DNA of 49,033 nucleotides from an uncultured Phycisphaerales bacterium (lineage in GTDB: Bacteria > Planctomycetota > Phycisphaerae > Tepidisphaerales > Tepidisphaeraceae), in contig CAIQIQ010000043.1 of NCBI GenBank assembly GCA_903871935.1, positions 1 to 49,033 of the forward strand, written 5' to 3'. The position numbers and the translations under genes were made by a program. Below, piece by piece: positions 1 through 8,155 of this stretch (its first letter is position 1; every line of letters begins with the position of its first letter). The notes under the pieces are model-generated. The model saw nothing but the letters and a program-made list of their open reading frames with translations, was not told the origin of the DNA and did no database searches.

Positions 1-82
1 ACTAGCAGACTCAGCAGAATTGACGTTGGCGCTGGCGCGGCCTCTCAATACACTTCAGGTTGGTACTCAACAGGAGGGAGCG

Positions 83-1774
83 ATGCGGACGTTTCAGCAT
101 ATGTCGTCTCGGCGTATGGTAGCAGCGGCCCTGTTCGCTGCGGTTGCATCCTCTGCCATGGCGGATGCCACCGACACAACCATGTGGATCGCCTCCGGAG
201 GCGGAACATATGGTCTGCCCGGCAGTTGGGACAATGGGGTGCCCGGGCCAACAATCAATGCCGTTTTCGATCTTGGCAACGCTTCGACGTACACGGTCGA
301 TTTCGCGGCAGACGGCACAGCGTATGATCTCTACCTGCACGGCGGCAACGTTACGTGGGCGATGGCCAGCCACAATCTGTCGCTGACCAACAACTTCTTC
401 CTTGGCTTTCTGGATGGTGATACCGCCAGCCTGCAAGTTGGAGGCGGAGCGTTTTCCTCGATCTTCGGCGACGTTGCGCATCTGGCTGGCACGAACGCCA
501 CGCTCACACTCAGCGGAAGCGGGGCTGCATGGAACAACTCCATGGACATCACCGTGGGCCGGGAGGGCACCGGCACGCTGACAGTGCAGAACGGCGCCAC
601 GATGACCCTTGGGCGCGATATCTACGTTGGTAACCAAGGCGGCGACGGCACGCTGCTGGTGACCGGCGGCAGCAGCTCATTTACCGCCAGTGACGGGTTG
701 CTCTTTGTCGCCGTCCTGACCTCCGCGAGCACTCAGGCCCACGGCCAGGCGACGATCACGGACGGCGCTACCGCGAGCTTCGGCCACCAGGCCGCCATCG
801 GCGATGGTGGCATCGGAACGCTGACCGTATCGGCTGGCGCCACGCTCTACACCAACAAGAGCACCTCAGGGTCGGGCTCCAGCGGCATCCTCGGAGTGAA
901 TGCTGGCCCCGGCCAGTATGGCGACGGCACGGCGACCGTGACCGGCTCCGGTTCGCAGTGGATCCAGGATGGCTCCCTGGCGGTAGGGTTTACGGGCAAG
1001 GGTACATTGACCGTCAGCGCAGGTGGTGAACTCTCCACGGATATGGGCCACATCGCACGTCGCTCCGGCTCTTCAGGAACGGCAACGATTACCGGGACCA
1101 ACTCCAAGTGGGGCATCGCCAATAGCCTTTATGTTGGCGGCGAAGCCGGCGCGGCCGGCGGCACCGGATCCCTGACCGTGGCCAGCGGCGGCCTTGTCAC
1201 CGTCGGTCAGCGCCTCGAGCTTTGGGATAGTGGCACGGTGGATGTCACCGGCGGCGGCGCTTTGACCGTCGGCAGCGGATCGTCCGCGGCCGGCGAGGTG
1301 CGCCTCTATACCGGCGGCACGCTCGCCGGCACAGGCAGCATCACCGGCACCCTGCGCAACCTCGGTGGCACCATCACTCCGGGGCATTCGCCCGGTACCC
1401 TGACGGCCGACGTCGCCGATCTCTCCTCTGGCACACTGGTGATGGATATCACCGGCACCGCGCCCGGCGCGTACGATGTCCTGGCTGTGACGGATACGAT
1501 GACGCTGGGCGGGACGCTGAACATCGTCTTCTCCGGCGGTTTTGCGCCCCAGACGGGCGATACCTTCCCGCTGTTCTCCGGGCCCGCCAGTCCCGCGGGC
1601 GCATTTGACACCGTGAACGTGCTGGGCATCGAGCCCGGCTGGGGCTACGAGTTCGTCCCGACTTCCGGCGGCCTGCAACTGCACTCGCTCAGCGATGGCA
1701 CTGTACCCGAACCAGTCGGCCTCGCACTGGTTGTCCTGGGTCTAGGTCTGCTGGTTCGGCGGCGAAGCGCGTGA
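83..1774 (+). CDS. PEP-CTERM protein with autotransporter-like glycine-rich repeats
   Basis: Probable surface or exported protein of 563 residues. The start is ATG 83, because a strong ribosome site (AGGAGGG, 72-78) precedes it; the open frame reaches back to 20 but that start has no site. Residues 1-27 form a signal peptide ending in ASSAMA. The middle (about 90-350) is a string of Gly/Thr/Ser-rich repeats with phrases such as GTLTVQNGATM and GTLTVSAGGEL, the pattern of T5SS/PEP-CTERM-associated repeats that fold as a beta-helix. The C-terminus has VPEP, a hydrophobic stretch and RRR, which is the PEP-CTERM sorting signal cleaved by an exosortase. No exosortase gene is in the window. It is convergent with the GNAT gene, with no clear hairpin between them. 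Ligand and role are unknown. Confidence 0.88.
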   Translation: MRTFQHMSSRRMVAAALFAAVASSAMADATDTTMWIASGGGTYGLPGSWDNGVPGPTINAVFDLGNASTYTVDFAADGTAYDLYLHGGNVTWAMASHNLSLTNNFFLGFLDGDTASLQVGGGAFSSIFGDVAHLAGTNATLTLSGSGAAWNNSMDITVGREGTGTLTVQNGATMTLGRDIYVGNQGGDGTLLVTGGSSSFTASDGLLFVAVLTSASTQAHGQATITDGATASFGHQAAIGDGGIGTLTVSAGATLYTNKSTSGSGSSGILGVNAGPGQYGDGTATVTGSGSQWIQDGSLAVGFTGKGTLTVSAGGELSTDMGHIARRSGSSGTATITGTNSKWGIANSLYVGGEAGAAGGTGSLTVASGGLVTVGQRLELWDSGTVDVTGGGALTVGSGSSAAGEVRLYTGGTLAGTGSITGTLRNLGGTITPGHSPGTLTADVADLSSGTLVMDITGTAPGAYDVLAVTDTMTLGGTLNIVFSGGFAPQTGDTFPLFSGPASPAGAFDTVNVLGIEPGWGYEFVPTSGGLQLHSLSDGTVPEPVGLALVVLGLGLLVRRRSA

Positions 1775-1842
1775 CGCCGCGCTGGACGGCAGGGACCAGA
1801 TAGCCCTGGGTTCAACGGAATGAAACGTGCGATCCAGGCAGG

Positions 1843-2370
1843 TCACCGCGTACCGCCCACGGTGTGGCTTTCGTGGGATGACCATTCCGTTTCCAGAAGC
1901 GACATGCAGTACCAACTGATGAAGCGGGAACCAACCTTGGTGGCCTCGCGCATCAGGCCATCCGTATGGAACCGCTGGCTTCTGTAGAACGCCACGGCCG
2001 GGCTATTGGATTCATCAACAAACAACTGCACGCGGTGCAGTTTGTGCTCGTTGAAGCAGACGGCCAGGGTATGGTGCATCAGGGCCCGGCCAATCCCGTG
2101 CCGACGCTCGCAGGGCGAAACGATCATCTGTTGGATATGCCCAAGCTCATTCGCCCAATCGAATACCACGTGGACGAGGCCGCATACGCTGCCCGTATCA
2201 TCCATCGCCTTAAGACCCAGATCCGTAAAAATCCCCCTGTCACCGCATCGGGTAAGCAACCGCTGGAGTTGATCGTCGCCGATTGGGGCACGAAAGTTGC
2301 GAAAGAGACCCGGGTCGATCCAGTCGCGAATTATGGGGAAGTCGGCCGCCTGGAGTTCCGCGATGGTCAT
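1843..2370 (-). CDS. GNAT family N-acetyltransferase
   Basis: Cytoplasmic acetyltransferase of 175 residues that would move an acetyl group from acetyl-CoA to an amine; the acceptor cannot be read from sequence. The acetyl-CoA motif A is visible as VSPCERRHGIGRALM (R-x-x-G-x-G pattern), followed by the beta5/alpha4 region VDESNSPAVAFYRSQRF typical of GNATs. The start at 2370 is chosen because AAGGG lies 7 bases upstream; an ATG nine codons earlier (2397) has no such site. Single gene, convergent with the PEP-CTERM gene. Confidence 0.85.
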   Translation of the reverse strand: MTIAELQAADFPIIRDWIDPGLFRNFRAPIGDDQLQRLLTRCGDRGIFTDLGLKAMDDTGSVCGLVHVVFDWANELGHIQQMIVSPCERRHGIGRALMHHTLAVCFNEHKLHRVQLFVDESNSPAVAFYRSQRFHTDGLMREATKVGSRFISWYCMSLLETEWSSHESHTVGGTR

Positions 2371-2606
2371 GACAGAGCCCTTTTGCTGAGCGTGCATTAT
2401 TCTTGCGTGCGGGACGACGCGTTACAATGGCCGCCCGCGTACTCGCGGAATCTCCAATCTCCAATCCGCTCTTCGCGAATAGCGAACGAGTCAAGGTGAA
2501 ACGGGGGATAACGGATACCACCTGGGCCGGTTATCTCCAAATGCATTGGGGGTCGTCTGCAAAGACTTAGCGGAACCGGTGGCAGGTGTGGTGGCTTTCC
2601 GTTGCT

Positions 2607-2635
2607 TTGGCGGCTTTCAACATCAGAGGTATAAT
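2607..2635 (+). promoter_or_regulatory. Sigma70-like promoter of the 2680 gene
   Basis: TTGGCG at 2607-2612, a 17-base spacer, and a perfect TATAAT at 2630-2635. Transcription would begin near 2642, leaving about 38 untranslated bases that include the ribosome site AAGGAG (2667-2672). The remainder of the gap 2371-2606 holds nothing I recognise. Confidence 0.7.
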
Positions 2636-2679
2636 TCGCCCCACAACCTTGTCATCCAGTCAACAGAAGGAGCATTCTC

Positions 2680-3240
2680 TTGAACCGCACAATGTTCTTC
2701 TTCGTTTCCCTCGTCTTATTGGTGGTCGCAGTGTACGCACAGCAAGCTCCGCACCCAATGCTCCCCGCCTACGTTCAGGCCATCAATGCCAAGTATGATA
2801 AGCAAGCGGAGGATTCTCGACGCACCTATTGGCAATCGATGCTTGTGGCTGATACGGCGAAGTTGAAAGACTTGCAGGCAGCGATGGTTACTGCGGCAAA
2901 GCAGAACCAGTCCGATGCTATCCCGTTGATCCAGAAAGAGATTGACGAAACCAAACAGAAGATCACGCAGGATGCCAACCGCAATAGCGAACCGCTCAAG
3001 CATACAGCTTTCCTGCCGGGGAAGTTTCGCTGGAATGATGGCCCAACCGTGGTTTTCACTGAAGATGGACGGGTGATGGCATCGAATGGTAATACCGGCA
3101 CATGGGATACCGCCCTCGGTGAAACAATGCGGATCCACTGGCAAAACCTCAAACGTTTTGAACTATTGCAGGTCGTCGATAATGGCGCAACGCTCGTCAA
3201 CGCGAATCGCGGAACGCATGTTCGAGAAGAAGGCCGATAA
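2680..3240 (+). CDS. Secreted small protein of unknown function
   Basis: Protein of 186 residues starting with TTG at 2680, chosen because AAGGAG sits 7 bases upstream and because this start gives a complete signal peptide (basic Asn-Arg start, hydrophobic FFFVSLVLLVV, cleavage near VYA/QQ). An ATG at 2692 is the alternative. Residues about 40-100 are a charged helical segment, probably a coiled coil. Residues about 112-175 (FRWNDGPTVVFTEDGRVMA, GTWD, MRIHW) read like a small beta domain of the kind seen in planctomycete proteins that compare a value with a template. It stands alone with its own promoter. I do not recognise the family. Confidence 0.75.
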   Translation: MNRTMFFFVSLVLLVVAVYAQQAPHPMLPAYVQAINAKYDKQAEDSRRTYWQSMLVADTAKLKDLQAAMVTAAKQNQSDAIPLIQKEIDETKQKITQDANRNSEPLKHTAFLPGKFRWNDGPTVVFTEDGRVMASNGNTGTWDTALGETMRIHWQNLKRFELLQVVDNGATLVNANRGTHVREEGR

Positions 3241-3377
3241 AGCGGCGGAGCGGGAGCGGATCGTGACAATGTGCCGCAATACCACCCTAACGTCAGCGGC
3301 TAAAGTGCAGTGATGCCTGTTGTGGGTCCAATTGGTTCTATCGAGGTCGGATAGCGGCAACCTCTAGAGCATGTGGC

Positions 3378-4322
3378 CTAACGCGGCGGCAACCTCCAAT
3401 ACGCCCGCTCGTTCACCGAACGTCCTCCACAACCCGGTCGCCAATGCCGTCGGATCTGCCCGATTCCGGGCTCCATCAAAAGGTAATCGATCGGTGTTAC
3501 GCCGGTCGACACTCCATGTAAGCAGCGTACGTGCTGAACCGCGCAAGAGACGAAGTTACGACATTGTTCCGTCGCAGTATGCTTGAGAACACAGCGTGCT
3601 TCCGAACCGAGTTCCGCGACGCTCATATCTTGTGGAATGAGATCGGTCGCGATGCCATGACCCGCAAACTGGGCGCCAATAAGTCGCCGGACCAACTCCC
3701 GCACCACTCCAGTCTCCGGCAGCGTCTCGCACAGCGCCCACTGCACCGCGTATAGGCGTCGCCACGTCAAGTGGCGATACCCGCGAGTATGCCAATCGCC
3801 AGGTAGGAGGGCATCACCAAGAAGGAAATAGCGCCGCGTTCCAGTAGAGCGGAACACTTCGCGGGACAGCACATCGTGAGGCGCGATATCCTTGTCGTCG
3901 AATCGCTTGCGCCCGGCCTTGGCTTCGCAAATAACTACCTCGTCGCGTTCGGCGAAGCGGACGTGCATGACGATGTCCAACTGCCGATCCTGATGGCCCA
4001 AATTGAACTCGTAACTCCAGCACAGGTCCGTCGCACGCCCGCGAACCTCGAACTGCAACTCTCCATAAAGTGCGGCCACCGTGTCAGCCGGACGGAAGAT
4101 GGCGAAGTTCTCCCACAACGTTGGCACGAGGTGCTTCTCCTTCTCGACCTTGTAGTAGGGAGGCGGAACGCCATCAGTAGGATCACCCCACACGCGGTAA
4201 AGACGATCGTACCGCGGCGACCTCGCGTCTTCCGGCGCCCACCAGTCTCGCGCCGTCTTGCTCGGCGGCACAGCCGACAACGCCAGCCACCAATTCGGGA
4301 AGGTCAGTGATGAAGGCATCAC
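3378..4322 (-). CDS. PD-(D/E)XK-like nuclease, second gene of a nuclease operon
   Basis: Protein of 314 residues. The core RQLDIVMH (Asp116) and, 17 residues on, VVICEAKAG (Glu133, Lys135) match the D-x(n)-E-x-K metal-binding signature of PD-(D/E)XK endonucleases, preceded by a Trp/Phe-rich N-terminal segment. Its start overlaps the stop of the HNH gene by four bases (4319-4322), so the two are translationally coupled. From about residue 235 the composition becomes rich in Cys, His and Arg and reads less like a protein domain; a frameshift near 3620 is possible. Nuclease function is inferred from the motif. It could serve in DNA defence or in repair. Confidence 0.65.
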   Translation of the reverse strand: MMPSSLTFPNWWLALSAVPPSKTARDWWAPEDARSPRYDRLYRVWGDPTDGVPPPYYKVEKEKHLVPTLWENFAIFRPADTVAALYGELQFEVRGRATDLCWSYEFNLGHQDRQLDIVMHVRFAERDEVVICEAKAGRKRFDDKDIAPHDVLSREVFRSTGTRRYFLLGDALLPGDWHTRGYRHLTWRRLYAVQWALCETLPETGVVRELVRRLIGAQFAGHGIATDLIPQDMSVAELGSEARCVLKHTATEQCRNFVSCAVQHVRCLHGVSTGVTPIDYLLMEPGIGQIRRHWRPGCGGRSVNERAYWRLPPR

Positions 4323-4975
4323 AAGCCTCCCGTGCGAAGGACATTCGGATCTGTCGACCTATTGCGGAACTCGGGCAAGAGCGAGACAAGCCCATCCCAG
4401 TCGCCTGATGGCAGCGGCTGCGCCCGAGGATCGTCGAGTCCCAACTGCGTCAGCGTGTAGCTGCCCTTGCCGAAGTTACAGGAGTAACACCCCGTTACGA
4501 TGTTCTCTGGAACATGACGGCCGCCGCAACTCAGCGGGTCCACGTGATCGTAGGTCGCGCGGAAGACCAGCGCCGCACCATGGCTGGCGTTCTTCGCCGT
4601 GGCAGCGAAAACGTCAGTACCGATAGTACACTCATACGCCCGAAGTACTTCAATTGGGAATAGCCGCAGGCCACAATAACGACACCGATAGCGATCCCGA
4701 CGATAGACGGCGTCCACCATGCTGGAAGGTGGCGCTCCGCGCAAAGCAGTGATAGTCCTCCCCACGACGACACGGTAGTGCCGATTGCGGAAGACGCCAG
4801 AGTTCTGTCCGTGGTCAATGTACCACTCCCGCATCTCCTCTCCGCGCACCTGCATCAGCATCTCACGAGATCGTCGTACATCGCCGCGAGCGCCGACTCG
4901 AAGGACCTCGGCAAACTTGAGATTCTCATCCACAAACCATCCCGGCGGTGGCAGCGGAGACGTCCTCGACCACAT
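4319..4975 (-). CDS. HNH endonuclease, first gene of a nuclease operon
   Basis: HNH-fold endonuclease of about 218 residues. In numbering from the ATG at 4975, the zinc knuckle is CRYC (Cys98, Cys101), the catalytic histidine lies in TYDHVDPLSCGG (His144), the HNH asparagine in PENIVTGC (Asn158), and the second knuckle is CYSC (Cys163, Cys166) followed by NFGKG. This zinc-bound HNH layout is common in phage, restriction and other mobile nucleases. An upstream ATG at 5023 is possible; the chosen one has GGAG just before it, with short spacing. It overlaps the PD-(D/E)XK-like gene by four bases. No methyltransferase or helicase is nearby, so this is not a standard restriction system. Confidence 0.78.
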   Translation of the reverse strand: MWSRTSPLPPPGWFVDENLKFAEVLRVGARGDVRRSREMLMQVRGEEMREWYIDHGQNSGVFRNRHYRVVVGRTITALRGAPPSSMVDAVYRRDRYRCRYCGLRLFPIEVLRAYECTIGTDVFAATAKNASHGAALVFRATYDHVDPLSCGGRHVPENIVTGCYSCNFGKGSYTLTQLGLDDPRAQPLPSGDWDGLVSLLPEFRNRSTDPNVLRTGGL

Positions 4976-5714
4976 CTCCGGCCGATCGCCTAATTCCGTG
5001 CACCTTCGAATTCCGCGACACATATCCGACGCTCTCCGACACGCTGCATCCGCTACGAGGCACCATCCATTGTACCGACTTTTGCGGAATAGAACGGTTT
5101 CCGTCGCTCACAGTGACCTCTCTTGTTCCACGCATTCCATATGGCCTCATCCAACGCCCGGCTCCTGCCGACGCCCAATCCTCCGCCTGCCTGTCTTCGC
5201 TCTGCCCTATCCGCGTTATCCGCGTCATCCGCGGTCAATCCGCCTGTAGTCGTTCTGTGCCCTGTCGCTGTTGTACCGGGGTTTGCGCCTGCTGGGCTTC
5301 GCCCCGGCTTCTGCGGGCCCGCTTTGGCCCGCCCCGCTTCCACCGCGAGCACGTGGAGCGCTTGCTAACGCTATAGCGGTCTCCGACCTACGCGCCCGCG
5401 CGGCGGGGCGGCGGAGGGCCGTCCTGCTGGACGGCGAATGGCAAATTCCTGCCTCCAAAAAATCTTGGTATTTTTTGGAGACCCCGTTTTTCAGCCTTTT
5501 CCGAACAAAACCCCGCCCCAACACCCCATATAGTAGAGGGCGATGTTTTTTCGCCCTTCCTCTCCCCCTGGGAGAGGACCGAGGTGAAGGTGCGTACCCG
5601 CACAGAGGGACGTGTTTTTTCCGCGTCCTGGCTATTTGACAACCGAATACCCGCACCCGCGCGCCTGCGTCTTCTACGTATTACGCATCACGTACTACGT
5701 TCCCCCTCCCCCAT

Positions 5715-5944
5715 GTCACACTTTGTCACAGGATGTCACACATTTTTCCGGCCACGGCCCCGCCAAGTTAGTGCCCGATGCCCCATAATGCCCCAAACTG
5801 CCCCAGTTTATTTCCGCACCGCCACGACGCCCCTCCCTCTCTGTTGAGCGAAGCGAAATCCCGGCGGCGCCGGGACTACACCCCTGCTACACTTTGCTAC
5901 ACAAATGCTACACAATGCTACACTTTGCTACACCCGTGCTACAC
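5715..5944 (+). repeat. Helically phased short repeats (TGTCACA, TGCCCCA, TGCTACAC)
   Basis: Three successive families of a TG-xxx-CA box. TGTCACA starts at 5715, 5725 and 5735. TGCCC starts at 5772, 5779, 5789 and 5799. TGCTACAC starts at 5885, 5895, 5906, 5916, 5926 and 5937, with one outlier at 6016. Steps within a family are mostly 10 or 11 bases, close to one DNA helix turn. There is no palindromic repeat-spacer structure. Present only in copy 1 of the mosaic repeat. Confidence 0.75.
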
Positions 5945-6306
5945 CCTACCAGGCAGCCCGAACTGCTCTAAGTCCCATCGCTGCCTGTACTTAGCGCGAC
6001 GCGCCCCGCCGCCCATGCTACACCCCCCCAATTCGCGCGCCCCTTCCCTCCGCCGTGACTTGCTCCAACTCCTGCCAAACAAGCCACTTACGCCCAATCG
6101 TCCCGAATTCTACCCCTGCTACATGTAGCACGCGACCTCTGACTGCAGTTTACCCGCCGTGGCGGGACTTCTGACTTCTGTCTTCTGACTCCTGACTTCT
6201 CCCACGGGAACCTGCGCACCTCCTCCCCCAATTTCGCCCTAACTCCCTGTGTTTACAGCGGTTGTCGCATAGGGGTACCCCGCTCCAGAACCTGCGCACC
6301 TGTCAC

Positions 6307-6315
6307 TTATCCACA
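6307..6315 (+). promoter_or_regulatory. DnaA-box-like nonamer TTATCCACA, copy 1
   Basis: Exact match to the consensus DnaA box. It sits at the end of block E, 13 bases from the stop codon of the minus-strand gene at 6329, and follows the palindrome GGGGTACCCC (6272-6281). The same arrangement recurs at 21341-21349. A single nonamer can occur by chance; the shared context makes it worth marking. Binding is not shown. Confidence 0.5.
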
Positions 6316-6328
6316 ATCGCTCCCGCCC

Positions 6329-6844
6329 TCAGAACGTCATCCAATACACAAAGCACCGGCTGGACGTCGGTGAGTATCCGAAGTGGTATGCATCCGCCCC
6401 ACTGGTGTTGCGCAGACTGATCCAGCGCGTGACCCCGGCCGACTCCGGTGTCCACCAGGCCGGGGCATCCGAGACAAACGGACTCGTCGATGCAACATCG
6501 CTGATCGTCCATCCTCTGACCCGGGCCGTCGCCTGAAGTTCCTCAATGAAGGGCGGCACCGACGCAACCGGGATGGTCACTTCCCACACGCCCGCGGCAT
6601 CAAGCCCTGCCGGAATGCGCTGGCTGTGCACAATGCTCGATCCCTCCGGCAGCGGCAACGCCAATTCCTGCCGCAGCAGGTCACCGATATCCCCTTCGGG
6701 CGCCCGCTGCTTCTGGGATACCTGGTTTGGGATGAACAGGAACACCACGACGGGAATGCCCACTACGATCGCCAGGCCAATGACCAAACCCAGCACAAGC
6801 GGATTGCGCCAGATGGGCCGGCTTTTGGGCAGATCTCGATCCAC
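6329..6844 (-). CDS. Membrane-anchored protein of unknown function
   Basis: Protein of about 171 residues with one N-terminal membrane helix (NPLVLGLVIGLAIVVGIPVV) and a soluble domain likely outside the cytoplasm. The GTG at 6844 is proposed because the segment before it (to 6925) is Trp/Cys-rich and unlike a real N-terminus, and because the longer version would run into the apgM promoter. No strong ribosome site is visible, so the start is uncertain. The domain has an alternating sandwich-like pattern (VWEVTIPVASVPPFIEEL) that I cannot place in a family. Divergent from apgM. Confidence 0.6.
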   Translation of the reverse strand: MDRDLPKSRPIWRNPLVLGLVIGLAIVVGIPVVVFLFIPNQVSQKQRAPEGDIGDLLRQELALPLPEGSSIVHSQRIPAGLDAAGVWEVTIPVASVPPFIEELQATARVRGWTISDVASTSPFVSDAPAWWTPESAGVTRWISLRNTSGADAYHFGYSPTSSRCFVYWMTF

Positions 6845-6903
6845 GTGCGCAAGTCTACAACAACGCAGGCCTGGTCTCCAAATCCAAACCCACCCACGCC
6901 CCA

Positions 6904-6931
6904 TTGGCTGGGCGCAACTCGCCACTACAAT
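6904..6931 (+). promoter_or_regulatory. Promoter of apgM, near-leaderless
   Basis: TTGGCT (6904-6909), a 16-base spacer, and TACAAT (6926-6931). Transcription would start near 6938, only about five bases before the apgM ATG at 6943, and no ribosome site precedes that ATG. Confidence 0.6.
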
Positions 6932-6942
6932 AGGCCGACCAA

Positions 6943-8148
6943 ATGAAATACGCGATCATCATCCCGGACGGCGCCTGTGACGAACCCTTACCCGAACTGG
7001 ATGGCCGAACGCCGATCGAAACGGCGCGAACGCCCTTCATGGACCAGATCGCATCCACCGGGCGGCAGGGCCTGGTCCAAACCATCCCCCCAAACTTCGA
7101 AAGCGGCTCGGATGTCGCCATCATGTGCCTGCTCGGCTACGACCCCAAGCAATACCACACCGGACGGGCGCCGCTGGAAGCCGCCGCCCAGCACATCCCG
7201 CTCTCGCCAACCGATCTGGTCTTCCGCTGCAACCTGGTCACGGTTGTCGAAGGGATTATGAAGGACCACTCGGCCGGCGGCATCAGCAACGCCGAAGCCC
7301 GTGCCCTGCTCGATCTGCTCAAGCAGCATGTGAGTTACCCCGGCGTTGAGTTCCACCCCGGCGTCTCCTATCGCAATCTGATGGTGTATCGCGGCACCAA
7401 CAAGATGTCGCTCAAAACCACCCCACCGCACGAAATCCCCGATGAGCCGGTGGCCGGCTACCTTCCCCAAGGGGAAGGTGCCGATGTGCTCAAGACGATC
7501 ATGGAAACCAGCCAGGGCCTCTTCGAGAATCACGAGATCAACCTCGTTCGCCGGGATAACGGATTGAACCCCGCCAGCCAGGTCTGGTTCTGGGGCCAGG
7601 GGCACGCGCCGGCAATGCCCACCTTCGACAGGAAGTACGGGGTGAAAAACGGTTGCATGATCACCAGCGTGGATCTGCTCCGCGGTCTGGGCACGCTGCT
7701 GGGCTGGAAGAACAAGGATGTCCAGGGCATGACCAGTTTCCACGACACCAACTATAAAGGCCAGGGCGAAGCAACGGCCGCCGCCTTCGACGAGTTCGAT
7801 ATTGTCGTCTCGCACGTTGAGGCCCCGGATGAAGCCAGCCACCAGGCCGATATCCGCACCAAAGTCGCCAGCATCGAAGCGATCGACAAGTACATCGTCG
7901 GCCCGACCCTGCAGAAGCTCAAGACGTTCCCCGAATGGCGGATCATGGTTCTGCCGGACCATCCCACCAACATCAAGACCCGCAAACACGGCAACGCCCC
8001 CACGCCCTTCTGCATGGCCGGCACGCGCGTCAGCGCTGCAAGGCAGTTCCCCAACTACCACGAGAAAAACGCCAAGGCGAGCGACCTGAAGCTTGAGCAG
8101 GGCCACGACCTGATGGACTACTTCCTCCACCACGGGATGGTGGGGTAA
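6943..8148 (+). CDS. apgM: Cofactor-independent phosphoglycerate mutase, ApgM type
   Basis: Interconverts 3- and 2-phosphoglycerate in glycolysis and gluconeogenesis without a bisphosphoglycerate cofactor, using two metal ions. At 401 residues it has the usual length for the archaeal-type ApgM branch of the alkaline phosphatase superfamily. Visible signatures are the first metal motif MKYAIIIPDGACDEP, the nucleophile region FESGSDVAIMCLLGYDP (Ser in GSDVA), TGRAPLEA, and the late metal motif VLPDHPTN. Relatives have been mislabelled homoserine kinase. The following gene begins 7 bases after its stop and is probably cotranscribed. Confidence 0.93.
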   Translation: MKYAIIIPDGACDEPLPELDGRTPIETARTPFMDQIASTGRQGLVQTIPPNFESGSDVAIMCLLGYDPKQYHTGRAPLEAAAQHIPLSPTDLVFRCNLVTVVEGIMKDHSAGGISNAEARALLDLLKQHVSYPGVEFHPGVSYRNLMVYRGTNKMSLKTTPPHEIPDEPVAGYLPQGEGADVLKTIMETSQGLFENHEINLVRRDNGLNPASQVWFWGQGHAPAMPTFDRKYGVKNGCMITSVDLLRGLGTLLGWKNKDVQGMTSFHDTNYKGQGEATAAAFDEFDIVVSHVEAPDEASHQADIRTKVASIEAIDKYIVGPTLQKLKTFPEWRIMVLPDHPTNIKTRKHGNAPTPFCMAGTRVSAARQFPNYHEKNAKASDLKLEQGHDLMDYFLHHGMVG

Positions 8149-8155
8149 AGTACAG

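Larger units (their letters stand above)
5302..6315 (+). repeat. Intergenic mosaic repeat, copy 1
   Basis: About 1 kb without a credible gene (gap 4976-6328). It shares four ordered blocks with 20612-21349: block A at 5302-5380 (CCCCGCTTCCACC through CGCTATAGCGGT), block B at 5520-5540 (AACACCCCATA, GTAGAGGG), block C at 5631-5650 (GCTATTTGACAAC, GAATAC), and terminal block E at 6207-6315 that ends in TTATCCACA. Between C and E, copy 1 has its own 10-bp repeat field (5715-5944) and a run of CTTCTGAC-like units (6169-6200). Before block A, 5200-5245 has short TATCCGCG-type repeats. Open frames across the region are repeat-driven and not believable as proteins. Strand is given as the written orientation; both copies lie the same way round. 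Confidence 0.8.

Noticed and set aside
5885..5944. CRISPR-like look of the TGCTACAC array
   Set aside because: Units are 8 bases with 2-3 base gaps, so there are no spacers, and no cas genes are in the window.
5271..6128. Several short open frames across mosaic repeat copy 1
   Set aside because: Their residues follow the DNA repeats, such as Tyr-Thr-Leu-Cys runs from TGCTACAC, and they have no ribosome sites.
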